Assembly (NCBI GenBank): GCA_903924205.1
Contig: CAIYAP010000005.1
Span: 62,001-126,000, forward strand
Source: an uncultured Actinomycetes bacterium
Lineage (GTDB): Bacteria; Actinomycetota; Acidimicrobiia; Acidimicrobiales; RAAP-2
Reading direction: 5' to 3'
DNA: 64,000 bases
This document shows positions 1 through 8,120 of the stretch, one piece after another. A model generated the notes under the pieces. The model had not been told where the DNA came from and searched no databases. It was given only the letters and a program-made list of their open reading frames with translations. The position numbers and the translations under genes were made by a program. Within the stretch, counting starts at the first letter, position 1. Every line of letters begins with the position of its first letter.

Positions 1-2
1 AG

Positions 3-1622
<1,620 letters not shown>

Positions 1623-1644
1623 ACCGTCGTATTCATCTGAAAGG

Positions 1645-1677
1645 AAGCGGGGCCGCAAGGCCCCGCTTCTTTCCTTT
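1645..1677 (+). terminator. Intrinsic terminator after groEL
   Basis: Perfect 10-bp stem (1645-1654 with 1659-1668) around a GCAA tetraloop, followed by a pyrimidine-rich CTTTCCTTT tract. It closes the groEL transcript before the independent chdC promoter. Confidence 0.9.
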
Positions 1678-1737
1678 ATCTGAGAATTCTGGAACTTCTG
1701 GCCGGATGAACCGATGCCACGAGCGGCCCTCGGTGCC

Positions 1738-1743
1738 TAGGCT
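1738..1743 (+). promoter_or_regulatory. -10 element of a leaderless promoter for chdC
   Basis: TAGGCT ends 6 nt before the chdC ATG, so the transcript should start at or next to the A of the start codon. No Shine-Dalgarno sequence is present. No good -35 is seen. Confidence 0.65.
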
Positions 1744-1749
1744 GGGGCT

Positions 1750-2436
1750 ATGACTCAGCCCTCCCCTCTCGGCCCGTCTGCCGGCCTCAACGTGATTCAC
1801 CTGTTTTGCCACACGGGTCTCGCGGTTGACCGCGCTGCCGTACACGCGGCCGTGAACCGAGCGCGCGACGCCGGCGTGCAAGTCGTGACGGTCTCGATCA
1901 TGGGCGCGAAAGCGGATGTGTGTTTCCTCGCCCTGAGCAAGAACCTCTGGGACTTGCGCACGCTGCAGACCGGGCTTCAGGGTGCGGGCCTCATCGTGAG
2001 CGAGAGCTACGTGTCGGTGACCGAGGTCAGCGAATACGCCGCCGGTATGCCCGAGGCCATGCTGAATGCTCGCCTCTACCCCGAACTACCGCCGGTGGGC
2101 ATGAACTCCTTCTGTTTCTATCCCATGAGCAAGCGCCGCGGTGAGGAGCACAACTGGTTCTCTCTGCCCTACGAGGAGCGTGAATCATTGATGCGCCAGC
2201 ACGGGGCGTCGGGTCGCGAGTTCAAGGGTCGCATCTTGCAGTTAGTGACGGGATCGACCGGCCTCGATGACTGGGAGTGGGGTGTGACTTTGTTTGGCGT
2301 GCACGTGGACGACCTCAAGGACTGTGTCTACACCATGCGTTTTGACGAAGCATCCACTCTCTACGGTGAATTTGGCGCCTTCTACACCGGCATGGTTGGT
2401 TCGCTCGACGACGTCCTCGACGCGTCGGTCGCGTAG
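1750..2436 (+). CDS. chdC: Coproheme decarboxylase ChdC (HemQ)
   Basis: Chlorite-dismutase-family enzyme that oxidatively decarboxylates coproheme III to heme b, the last step of the coproporphyrin-dependent heme pathway of Gram-positive bacteria. The 228 residues contain the family core: LYPELP at 109-114, then FYPMSKRR with the catalytic Tyr124 and Lys128 (equivalent to Tyr145/Lys149 of S. aureus HemQ), proximal heme ligand His151 in the HG motif, and the conserved DDWEWGVTLF block at 173-182. All key residues are intact. The start is set by the -10 hexamer 6 nt upstream. It is followed 8 nt later by a NUDIX gene; no other heme genes lie nearby. Confidence 0.95.
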   Translation: MTQPSPLGPSAGLNVIHLFCHTGLAVDRAAVHAAVNRARDAGVQVVTVSIMGAKADVCFLALSKNLWDLRTLQTGLQGAGLIVSESYVSVTEVSEYAAGMPEAMLNARLYPELPPVGMNSFCFYPMSKRRGEEHNWFSLPYEERESLMRQHGASGREFKGRILQLVTGSTGLDDWEWGVTLFGVHVDDLKDCVYTMRFDEASTLYGEFGAFYTGMVGSLDDVLDASVA

Positions 2437-2444
2437 GGAGGACC

Positions 2445-3137
2445 GTGTCGGAGTCCGTATCGCCACTGGCCCTCTCTCGGTGGGCGGAAACCCTGTCGGC
2501 GATTGCCCGCACGGGTTTGGCATTCACGGAGAGCGTGTACGAGCGCGAGCGATTCGAAGAAGTGCTGAAGGTGGCGGGAGATATCCGCGCCGCCGCCGAC
2601 CACGGTGAAGTGGGTCATCCCGAGGGGGTATCGCACGCGCAAGAGTGGCTCGACCGCGTCGACCGAGGGCTCGTCGGTTACGTCACCCCGAAGGTGGCCG
2701 TGGGTGCCGCAGTCTTTAACGAGAACGGTGAACTGCTACTTATTCAGCGTTCCGATTCTGGTCACTGGCTCTACCCGACGGGATACTGCGACGTGGGCTA
2801 CTCCGCAGTGGAAGTCGTGGCCAAGGAAGTAGAAGAAGAAACGGGCATCATCGTCGAGGTGGAGCGAGTGCTCGGAATTTTGGACACCCTGCGACTCGGA
2901 AGTCGCATCCCTTTGTATTCCATTTTGTTCTTATGTCGAGCGGCCGGAGGGGAGATTGTGCCGCACCCCTTGGAAGTCACCGATGTGGGGTGGTTTACGC
3001 GTGACAACTTGCCGGCCCCACTCATTGGCGCCGACCGCTGGGTGGATCACGTGTTCGCCGCTGCCGCGGGAGAGCGCCGAGCTGTCTTTTATGACGACCT
3101 GCGCTCACCCATCTGGCGTTCAGGAAAAGAGGACTAG
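2445..3137 (+). CDS. NUDIX hydrolase with an extra N-terminal domain
   Basis: Predicted nucleoside-diphosphate-linked pyrophosphatase, 230 residues. Residues 1-80 form the helical N-terminal domain seen in YjhB/ADP-ribose-pyrophosphatase-like proteins. The NUDIX fold begins near residue 84 (PKVAVGAAVF). The NUDIX box is present with KEVEEETGI at its core, but the Glu normally found in the Gx5E part is a Tyr, a variation common in this subfamily. The true substrate cannot be told. The GTG start is preceded by GGGAGG that overlaps the end of chdC, so the two genes are probably translated from one mRNA. Confidence 0.85.
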   Translation: MSESVSPLALSRWAETLSAIARTGLAFTESVYERERFEEVLKVAGDIRAAADHGEVGHPEGVSHAQEWLDRVDRGLVGYVTPKVAVGAAVFNENGELLLIQRSDSGHWLYPTGYCDVGYSAVEVVAKEVEEETGIIVEVERVLGILDTLRLGSRIPLYSILFLCRAAGGEIVPHPLEVTDVGWFTRDNLPAPLIGADRWVDHVFAAAAGERRAVFYDDLRSPIWRSGKED

Positions 3138-3566
3138 ATGATTGAGATTGCTCGGGCCGCTAATCCAGAATTGCTGGAAGCCCTCAATCGTCTGATACCT
3201 CAGCTCTCGTCGTCGGCCGAAGCGCTGACCGCCGAAGCGCTGGAGGCCATCGTGGACTCTCCGTCCTGCACGCTGTTCATTGCTCGTCACGAGGGTCACA
3301 TTGTGGGAACCCTCACCCTGGTCTGTTTCGCGATTCCAACGGGGACTCGTGCGTGGATTGAAGATGTCGTGGTTGATGACGCCGCGCGAGGTGCGGGTAT
3401 TGGTGACGCCTTGGTAGCCACCGCCCTTGATCATGCTCGGCAGTCTGGCACCCGCAATGTCGACTTGACGAGTCGATCGTCGCGAGTCGCGGCCCATCGT
3501 TTGTATGAGCGCGCGGGATTTCAGATTCGCGAAACCAACGTGTACAGGTTCTCCTTCGAAAGTTGA
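3138..3566 (+). CDS. GNAT-family N-acetyltransferase
   Basis: Single-domain acetyl-CoA-dependent acetyltransferase of 142 residues. The acetyl-CoA loop is RGAGIG (84-89) after the WIEDVVVDD strand, and the typical end motif AHRLYERAGF is at 119-128. The acceptor is unknown. The ATG directly follows the stop of the NUDIX gene, with AGAGGA as ribosome-binding site, so it is the third gene of the chdC transcript. Its last 11-16 codons are repeated twice downstream as decayed copies, showing that a duplication unit began inside this gene. Confidence 0.9.
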   Translation: MIEIARAANPELLEALNRLIPQLSSSAEALTAEALEAIVDSPSCTLFIARHEGHIVGTLTLVCFAIPTGTRAWIEDVVVDDAARGAGIGDALVATALDHARQSGTRNVDLTSRSSRVAAHRLYERAGFQIRETNVYRFSFES

Positions 3567-3574
3567 GTAGTTCG

Positions 3575-3591
3575 CGACCGTTGGGAGGTCG
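3575..3591 (+). promoter_or_regulatory. Inverted repeat over the start of hicA copy 1
   Basis: CGACC (3575-3579) pairs with GGTCG (3587-3591) across a 7-nt spacer. The right arm reaches the first base of the GTG start and the GGGAGG ribosome-binding site lies within the spacer and right arm. The same element recurs before both other hicA copies. It could be a DNA operator or an RNA hairpin that masks translation. Confidence 0.5.
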
Positions 3592-3779
3592 TGAAGGTGA
3601 GGGAAGTCATTCGGATCATCGAGGAGGATGGCTGGTTCCTCTCACGTCAGCGGGGAAGTCATCGCCAGTTCCATCATGCAACAAAGAGCGGGTGTGTCAC
3701 GGTTCCGGGACATCAGTCGGATGAGGTGCGTCCGGGAACCCTCGCTAGCATCATGAAACAAGCGAAAGTGCGGAGGTGA
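3591..3779 (+). CDS. hicA: HicA-family mRNA interferase toxin, copy 1
   Basis: Type II toxin of the HicAB family: a small double-stranded-RNA-binding-domain-like ribonuclease that cleaves mRNA during translation. The 62 residues carry the hallmark RGSHRQF with the catalytic His24, followed by the conserved TVPGH strand and a C-terminal PGTLASIMKQA helix. It starts with GTG inside a small inverted repeat and is followed 5 nt later by its antitoxin gene. A nearly identical layout recurs 542 bp downstream. Confidence 0.9.
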   Translation: MKVREVIRIIEEDGWFLSRQRGSHRQFHHATKSGCVTVPGHQSDEVRPGTLASIMKQAKVRR

Positions 3780-3784
3780 GACAA

Positions 3785-4000
3785 ATGACTGAGTACACCA
3801 TCGTGATTGAAGATGCCGGAAGCAACTTCTCCGCCTACGTGATTGGGCTTGATGGAGTAGTAACCACTGGTCACACCATCGAAGAAGTTGTCGAGAACAT
3901 GCGCGAGGCGATCCCGTTTCACTTGGAGGGCATGAAGTTGCACGGCGACGCGATGCCCGAGGCGCTCCCTATCGTGACGACCGTACAAGTTTCTTCATAG
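3785..4000 (+). CDS. hicB: HicB-family antitoxin, copy 1
   Basis: Partner antitoxin of the preceding HicA; it binds and covers the toxin active site. The 71 residues form only the partial RNase H-like fold; the C-terminal helix-turn-helix or ribbon-helix-helix domain that many HicB proteins use for autoregulation is absent. The usual PDLPGC block is altered to IGLDGV, so this copy has diverged. The ATG at 3785 is chosen over the in-frame GTG at 3776 because GGAGG sits 8 nt before it. This GGAGG overlaps the end of hicA. Confidence 0.85.
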   Translation: MTEYTIVIEDAGSNFSAYVIGLDGVVTTGHTIEEVVENMREAIPFHLEGMKLHGDAMPEALPIVTTVQVSS

Positions 4001-4057
4001 CGCGTTCTCCAGACGAAGCCAAGAATGAGTAGGTGCCGAGGAATCGCCGAACTCGTT

Positions 4058-4108
4058 TTCAAGCTCCGACGGTAGACCAACGAGTACAGGTTTTCCTTAC
4101 AAGACTTA
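4058..4108 (+). pseudogene. Duplicated 3' remnant of the GNAT gene, copy 2
   Basis: Conceptual reading FKLRR-stop-TNEYRFSLQDL matches the GNAT C-terminus FQIRETNVYRFSFES nearly residue for residue, with one extra codon and a stop. DNA similarity runs on into the hicA leader. The offset from the parent gene is 542 bp, equal to the offset between hicA copies 1 and 2. This marks a tandem duplication that included the tail of the acetyltransferase gene. Confidence 0.75.
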
Positions 4109-4115
4109 AGGTCCC

Positions 4116-4134
4116 ACGACCGTTGTGAAGTCGT
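4116..4134 (+). promoter_or_regulatory. Inverted repeat over the start of hicA copy 2
   Basis: ACGAC (4116-4120) pairs with GTCGT (4130-4134); the right arm overlaps the GTG start at 4133. Equivalent in position to the elements at 3575 and 4644. Confidence 0.5.
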
Positions 4135-4330
4135 GAAAGTTCGATCAATGATTCGTGAACTCGAGAAGGACGTTTGGGTGTTCAATCGCCAGAGGGGCAG
4201 TCATCGTCAGTTTCGCCATTCTGCGAAACCTGGAACTATCACGGTACCCGGCAAAATGTCCGATGACCTACCGCCAGGCCTTCTCGGTAGCATTGCGAAG
4301 CAAGCAGGACTTGAAAAGAGGAGTCGGTGA
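4133..4330 (+). CDS. hicA: HicA-family mRNA interferase toxin, copy 2
   Basis: Second toxin of the tandem array, 65 residues, clearly paralogous to copy 1: same MKVR start, same RQRGSHRQF with His24, TVPG strand, and a PPGLLGSIAKQAGL C-terminal helix. The catalytic centre is intact, so it is probably functional. It begins with GTG within the shared inverted repeat. Its stop overlaps the ATG of hicB copy 2 by one base (TGATG), which links their translation. Confidence 0.9.
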   Translation: MKVRSMIRELEKDVWVFNRQRGSHRQFRHSAKPGTITVPGKMSDDLPPGLLGSIAKQAGLEKRSR

Positions 4331-4542
4331 TGGAATACGCAGTTGTCATCGAAAAGTCTGAGAACAACTTTGGCGCATGGGTGCCAGATTTGCCTGGTTG
4401 CGTGAGTACTGGACAGACACTTGATGAGGTGAAAGCCAACATCGCTGAAGCCATTGCCTTTCACCTCGAAAGCTTGATTGAGCACGGTGAGGCGGTGCCT
4501 CAGCCAGGCACAAGCGTTGCCACGGCGCGAATCCCCTCGTGA
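4330..4542 (+). CDS. hicB: HicB-family antitoxin, copy 2
   Basis: Antitoxin for hicA copy 2, 70 residues. It keeps the canonical HicB core WVPDLPGCVSTGQTLDEV and the following EAIAFHLE helix, and again lacks any DNA-binding domain. The ATG overlaps the toxin stop; GAGGAG lies 7 nt upstream. It is closer to the family consensus than copy 1, so copy 1 may be the more diverged member, or the two may have evolved to be specific for their own toxins. Confidence 0.9.
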   Translation: MEYAVVIEKSENNFGAWVPDLPGCVSTGQTLDEVKANIAEAIAFHLESLIEHGEAVPQPGTSVATARIPS

Positions 4543-4604
4543 TTGAGACCTGCCTATGTTCCGCTCTAGAACCCTCGAGAGAAATTTTCAACATCGACTG
4601 ATAG

Positions 4605-4637
4605 AAGAACGCGCGTTGGCTCTCTCTCGATAGTTGA
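4605..4637 (+). pseudogene. Duplicated 3' remnant of the GNAT gene, copy 3
   Basis: Read in the frame of the GNAT gene this gives KNARWLSLDS-stop against the parental TNVYRFSFES-stop. The flanking TTGAG...TTCACGACCG also matches the leader of hicA copy 1. The offset from copy 2 is 529 bp. Confidence 0.6.
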
Positions 4638-4643
4638 GCAATT

Positions 4644-4664
4644 CACGACCGTTACGTGGTCGTG
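4644..4664 (+). promoter_or_regulatory. Inverted repeat over the start of hicA copy 3
   Basis: CACGACC (4644-4650) pairs perfectly with GGTCGTG (4658-4664) across 7 nt. It is the longest version of the repeat and covers the GTG at 4662 fully, even though the gene behind it has decayed. Confidence 0.5.
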
Positions 4665-4780
4665 AAGGCGAGAGAGATTCTTCAAGAGCGTGAAACTATG
4701 GGATGGGTCCAGATTCGACATACAGGTAGACATCGCCACACTGAAGCGAACCGACGGCGAAACCATTCTCATTCACGGCA
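4662..4780 (+). pseudogene. Decayed hicA, copy 3
   Basis: From GTG at 4662 the reading VKAREILQERETMGW and then RHTGRHR aligns without gaps to residues 1-25 of hicA copies 1 and 2, including the catalytic His24. After that the frame shifts: the next frame gives KRTDGETILIHG, which aligns to the TKSGCVTVPG strand. No hicB follows. It is the frameshifted third member of the array. The 3' limit is approximate. Confidence 0.6.
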
Positions 4781-5048
4781 GCGCTGCGTTGGCTCATCGT
4801 TTGTGGGGCGATGATTTCATCGACTGCTATTACCTACTGCTTATCGCGTTGTTGTTTGGTGAGGGGAAGGGCATTTTCGGTTGCGTTGATCGCGACCAGC
4901 GACTAATGAATTTTTCTCATCGGAGCGTTATCTTCACGAGGTCACCAAGTTCATTTTGGATGCCGCTCGCTCAACCCGAGCATGATGTTGAGACGACGAT
5001 TGCGTCACATAGATAGGCGACGGAACCACAGCCACGTCGCACGGTCGG
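4781..5048. other. Intergenic stretch without a supported gene
   Basis: No coding pattern, RNA gene or clear repeat is seen here. A 108-codon open frame spanning 4690-5016 shows no family resemblance beyond its overlap with the hicA remnant and is not called. Confidence 0.5.
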
Positions 5049-5054
5049 TAGAGT
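5049..5054 (+). promoter_or_regulatory. -10 element of a leaderless promoter
   Basis: TAGAGT ends 6 nt before the ATG at 5061. This supports that ATG over the in-frame TTG at 5055, which would lie directly against the hexamer. Confidence 0.6.
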
Positions 5055-5060
5055 TTGGCG

Positions 5061-5600
5061 ATGCCTGCTGACCCACGAATAATTGTCATCGCCGGCCTTC
5101 CGGGCGTGGGTAAGAGCACGATGAGTCGGCGCCTGGCGGAACATTTCCCCGCCGCGGCACATGTGGAGGCCGATCGACTTCAGGAACTCATCGTGTCGGG
5201 TGCCGCTCTTGGTGACGTCGACGGAATTGGCCCCGAGGCCGCTCGCCAGATCCGACTTCGCCTTCACCACGCCGCACTTCTCGCCCTCTCCTTTCGAGAG
5301 GCGGGCTTCACGGCGGTGATTGATGACATCATTACCGGAGCTCGATTTGATGAGTTGCGTGACGAGTTAGGCGAGACCCCCTTCTCCTTCATCATGTTGT
5401 TGCGTGACCTCGACGTCATGAAAGATTCGTGGCGAGCGATGAATAGTCCTTTTGTTGATGCATTCGATTGGATTGACGATGAGATCAGGTTCGCCACCCC
5501 GCGGCGTGGCCTCTGGCTCGATACCACTGGACGTAGCGAAGACGAGACTTTTGCCGAGTTAGTGGACCGCCTTGACGAGGCGAAGGTTGAACGGGTATGA
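5061..5600 (+). CDS. P-loop kinase/phosphotransferase-like protein
   Basis: AAA-type nucleoside kinase-like protein of 179 residues. The Walker A motif GLPGVGKST is at residues 12-20, after a hydrophobic strand, and a Walker-B-like strand AVIDDI follows near residue 90. The family groups with small-molecule phosphotransferases (chloramphenicol phosphotransferase, gluconate- or shikimate-kinase-like folds) and zeta-toxin-like ATPases; the substrate cannot be read from the sequence. The stop overlaps the next start by 4 nt (ATGA), so the following membrane-anchored gene is probably co-translated. It follows the hicAB array but is not evidently part of it. Confidence 0.75.
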   Translation: MPADPRIIVIAGLPGVGKSTMSRRLAEHFPAAAHVEADRLQELIVSGAALGDVDGIGPEAARQIRLRLHHAALLALSFREAGFTAVIDDIITGARFDELRDELGETPFSFIMLLRDLDVMKDSWRAMNSPFVDAFDWIDDEIRFATPRRGLWLDTTGRSEDETFAELVDRLDEAKVERV

Positions 5601-6151
5601 CCAGTCGGCCTCGAACCGCTCGGTGGAAATGGATCGCACTCACCCTCGTGGTCGAGGCAGTGCTGGCTGTCGGATTGATATGGCTGATTCGACCTCGTAG
5701 CGCCACCCCCGTCGTCCACACGTTTGCGGCAGTGCGTGACGAGAGCGGCGTCCTTCTGTCGACGCCTGCGGTGACCGCGACCTCTGGGCATCACAACAGC
5801 GCCGTGTTGTTGACCATCGTCAACAACACTTCTGAGGCCATCACCGTTACTTCGCTGTCGTCACCCCTGTCGACGCGAGGCATGCTGCACCTAGACCCCA
5901 ATATGTGCGATCCCGCAAGTGTGATGACGCAGATTCCCTCGCTGCGGCTACCCGCTCGTCGCGGCGTGCACCTCGGACTTCGCGGCGCGGGCGCCATGTT
6001 GCTGTCCCTGCGGGCGCCAGTGGTGGTCGGAGAACGTGTGCCGCTGACGGTGACGTGGTGGGACGCACGAGGGGTAGTTCACGTCACGAGTATCACCGCA
6101 CCGGTGATTCCGGCACCCGCGCACTTGCAATACACGACTATGACGATGTGA
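5597..6151 (+). CDS. Membrane-anchored PCu(A)C-like (copper chaperone fold) protein
   Basis: 184 residues: a short cytoplasmic N-terminus, one hydrophobic segment at about 12-32, then an extracytoplasmic domain. The pattern of NNTSEAITVTSL, a central IPSLRLPARRGVHL stretch, MLLSLRAPVVVGERVPLTVTW and a final V-rich strand follows the PCu(A)C copper-chaperone family. The metal ligands are mostly missing: the usual His-x-Met near the C-terminal third reads GAGAM, so the His is lost, although a Met and a His-containing MLHLDPNMC segment remain. It may therefore have a structural role or an altered metal site. Translationally coupled to the kinase-like gene. Its 3' end overlaps the convergent hydrolase by 14 bp. 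Confidence 0.6.
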   Translation: MTSRPRTARWKWIALTLVVEAVLAVGLIWLIRPRSATPVVHTFAAVRDESGVLLSTPAVTATSGHHNSAVLLTIVNNTSEAITVTSLSSPLSTRGMLHLDPNMCDPASVMTQIPSLRLPARRGVHLGLRGAGAMLLSLRAPVVVGERVPLTVTWWDARGVVHVTSITAPVIPAPAHLQYTTMTM

Positions 6152-6824
6152 GGATGCTGTCCGCGAGACAGCGAGCGAGTTCGCGTGGTCGCGAGAACTG
6201 TGGCCAGTGGCCAGTGGGTAGTTCAATGACGGACACGTCCTCAATCACCTCATCGTCGTGTTCAGTCCACGCCCAGTAATTGTCGGCAGTAAAGGTGCAC
6301 GCGATGATGGTGGCGGGAATTGATAAACGCCGAGGGTCTGACAGCGCGATGGGCTCAGTGGCGCAGCGAGCTGATTCCGGATTCACTGCCTTCATCACGG
6401 TGGTGGCGACGTCGCCAACCAATCCACGAGTTTCGTCGGCGGCGAAGAAGTCCACACCGGGAAAGTCGATTACGCCGTTGGTGGTAGGCAGGGAGTCATT
6501 CACTATGCCGCCGTGGCGTGGTGGCACGGTGTCGATGAGGATGAGGTGTTCAACGAGAAGGGGCCGCTGATCAGCCGCGCCATAGGCGATATTTCCTCCG
6601 GCGGAATGCCCCACCAAAATCGCTGGCTCAGGTGATTGGTCCAACCACGCCACCACCGAGGCAATTTGATCCATGATGCCGACAGACGCTCGATTCTCAT
6701 GCTTCGGACCGCGGCCGGGTAGCTCGGCCACGTCGGGATGAATGCCGTGGTCCGCGAGGAACAGCGTTACCGCCGACCACGAGTCTCCCGATAGCCAAAA
6801 CCCAGGAATGAGAAGGATGCGCAC
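6138..6824 (-). CDS. Alpha/beta-hydrolase fold protein
   Basis: Soluble serine hydrolase of 228 residues. The oxyanion loop follows the first strand (LLIPGFW), the nucleophile elbow GHSAGG places Ser74, and the C-terminal GHWPQ gives the catalytic His206; the acid is probably Asp181. It resembles the small esterase/lactonase-like members of the family; the substrate is unknown. The GTG start is supported by a TACAGT hexamer ending 6 nt upstream. It stands alone on this strand. Confidence 0.85.
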   Translation of the reverse strand: MRILLIPGFWLSGDSWSAVTLFLADHGIHPDVAELPGRGPKHENRASVGIMDQIASVVAWLDQSPEPAILVGHSAGGNIAYGAADQRPLLVEHLILIDTVPPRHGGIVNDSLPTTNGVIDFPGVDFFAADETRGLVGDVATTVMKAVNPESARCATEPIALSDPRRLSIPATIIACTFTADNYWAWTEHDDEVIEDVSVIELPTGHWPQFSRPRELARCLADSILTSS

Positions 6825-6830
6825 ACCGAA

Positions 6831-6836
6831 ACTGTA
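6831..6836 (-). promoter_or_regulatory. -10 element of a leaderless promoter for the hydrolase gene
   Basis: TACAGT on the minus strand ends 6 nt before the GTG at 6824; no ribosome-binding site is present. Confidence 0.6.
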
Positions 6837-6956
6837 GAGCGCGAGAGAGGTGATTCTTACGGTGTTCTCATCTGAGTTGCAGAGTTGCTCTTACTCGGGC
6901 CTCGCAAGATGGTGATGGTTGAGTAGAGAACTCGACGCAACTACCAAGGAGTGCAG

Positions 6957-7427
6957 ATGATCAATCCACTGAAGAAAGCAGCCATCGCGGCAGCCATCGC
7001 GGCCGTCGCCACCGGAGCCGGCGTCTCGGTGATGACCTCGGCGGGTGCGGCATCATCGGTTGCTCGCCATGGGTCAGCACCGCATCAGGGTGCTTCGCCT
7101 CACGGACCTCGTGACGGCGGCCAGCCGGGTCCCCGGGGTCCTCGCGAAACACCGCTCACGGGAACTGATCTCGCTACCGCCACCGCGGCGGTGCAGGCCA
7201 CCGTGCCGACGGGGGCAACCATCGTGCGCATCGAGTCCAGCAACTCGGGGACCTATCCCTACGAGGCCCACGTCGACTTGGCTAATGGCACCCGAGAGAT
7301 TGTGGAGCTGAACAGCTCGTTCCAAGTCATCACGACGATGACCGACCAGGGCCCCGGCCCTCGTGACGGCGGCCAGCCGGGTCCCCAGGGTCCTCGCAAT
7401 GGTCCGGAGGGCTTCCCCGGCCACTAA
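6957..7427 (+). CDS. Secreted Pro/Gly-rich protein with a PepSY-like core
   Basis: 156 residues from the ATG at 6957, which has AAGGA 6 nt upstream; the GTG at 6951 directly abuts that site and is less likely. A Sec signal peptide (basic start, Ala-rich core, ending near SAGA) precedes a mature part in which a short globular segment of about 65 residues (TGTDLATATAAV... to ...QVITTMTD) resembles a PepSY/small beta domain. This segment is flanked by two copies of the peptide GPRDGGQPGP-x-GPR encoded by a near-identical 39-bp direct repeat. Function unknown; probably extracytoplasmic. Confidence 0.7.
   Translation: MINPLKKAAIAAAIAAVATGAGVSVMTSAGAASSVARHGSAPHQGASPHGPRDGGQPGPRGPRETPLTGTDLATATAAVQATVPTGATIVRIESSNSGTYPYEAHVDLANGTREIVELNSSFQVITTMTDQGPGPRDGGQPGPQGPRNGPEGFPGH
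7107..7145 (+). repeat. 39-bp direct repeat, copy A
   Basis: Near-identical to 7359-7397 with one mismatch. It encodes the Gly/Pro-rich linker before the globular core of the secreted protein. Confidence 0.85.
7359..7397 (+). repeat. 39-bp direct repeat, copy B
   Basis: Partner of 7107-7145; encodes the C-terminal Gly/Pro-rich tail. The near-identity points to a recent duplication or to gene-conversion upkeep. Confidence 0.85.
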
Positions 7428-7446
7428 TTGTTGTACCTCGCGACAA

Positions 7447-7488
7447 CCCCGTCTCTTTTCTGGCTCCTCCGTCAGAATGGAGACGGGG
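7447..7488 (+). terminator. Possible terminator-like inverted repeat
   Basis: CCCCGTCTC (7447-7455) and GAGACGGGG (7480-7488) form a 9-bp stem with a long 24-nt loop. There is no clear U tract, so termination is possible but not certain. Confidence 0.4.
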
Positions 7489-7496
7489 TCGTCTTC

Positions 7497-7502
7497 TAGT
7501 CT
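7497..7502 (+). promoter_or_regulatory. -10 element of a leaderless promoter
   Basis: TAGTCT ends 6 nt before the ATG of the methyltransferase gene at 7509. Confidence 0.6.
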
Positions 7503-7508
7503 GCACCT

Positions 7509-8120
7509 ATGACCAGCGATTACTGGGACGGTATCTATCGCACCAAGGACCGCACCGACGTGAGTTGGTACGAGTCCGAACCTCGACATTCGCAGTCACT
7601 GATTAGGCAATACGCCGTTTCGTCAATGTCGGTGGTCGATGTTGGTGGCGGGGCCTCGGATTTAGCCGTCGCGTTGCTCGCGGATGGTTTTGACGATGTC
7701 ACGGTTGTCGATATCTCGCCATCGGCCATCGAATACTTCTCTGGATTACCCATAAAGACTGTCGTTGCCGATGTGCGAGAGTGGCTGCCGGGTCGCCACT
7801 TTGACCTGTGGCACGATCGAGCCGTCGGCCATTTCATGACGTCACCTGACGATCAATCTCGCTATGTGGGCACCTTACGGAGAGTCCTATCACCCGTAGG
7901 AGTTGCCATCATTGAAGGTTTCGCTGCCGATGGGCCCGAGAGTTGTTCGGGGCTCCCCGTACATCGGGGTTTTCCGACCTGGGTGAGCGAGGCCATCGGA
8001 GATGACTTTCGTATGGCCGCCGCCGGCACGTATGAACACCTGACTCCGTGGTCGAGCTCCCAGAACTTTGAGTGGGTCGTTCTCGTGCGTCAGGGTGCTG
8101 ACGATACGATTCGCCCGTGA
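7509..8120 (+). CDS. Class I SAM-dependent methyltransferase
   Basis: 203-residue Rossmann-fold methyltransferase. Motif I, VDVGGGAS, is at residues 43-50 and the acidic end of strand 2, VVDIS, at 66-70; motif IV appears as the FDLWHDRAVGHF segment. The N-terminus (YWDGIYRTKD...SWYE) is typical of the thiopurine/tellurite-resistance-like small-molecule methyltransferase group. The substrate is unknown. Its stop overlaps the GTG of the Rieske oxygenase gene (GTGA), so the two are translationally coupled and may modify the same compound. Confidence 0.85.
   Translation: MTSDYWDGIYRTKDRTDVSWYESEPRHSQSLIRQYAVSSMSVVDVGGGASDLAVALLADGFDDVTVVDISPSAIEYFSGLPIKTVVADVREWLPGRHFDLWHDRAVGHFMTSPDDQSRYVGTLRRVLSPVGVAIIEGFAADGPESCSGLPVHRGFPTWVSEAIGDDFRMAAAGTYEHLTPWSSSQNFEWVVLVRQGADDTIRP

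Noticed and set aside
3575..4664. The three inverted repeats as a CRISPR-like array
   Set aside because: Spacing of 529-542 bp equals that of the duplicated genes; the repeats are short and variable.
4690..5016. 108-codon frame after the hicAB array
   Set aside because: Its first part is the shifted frame of the decayed hicA; the rest has no protein-like features and no ribosome-binding site.
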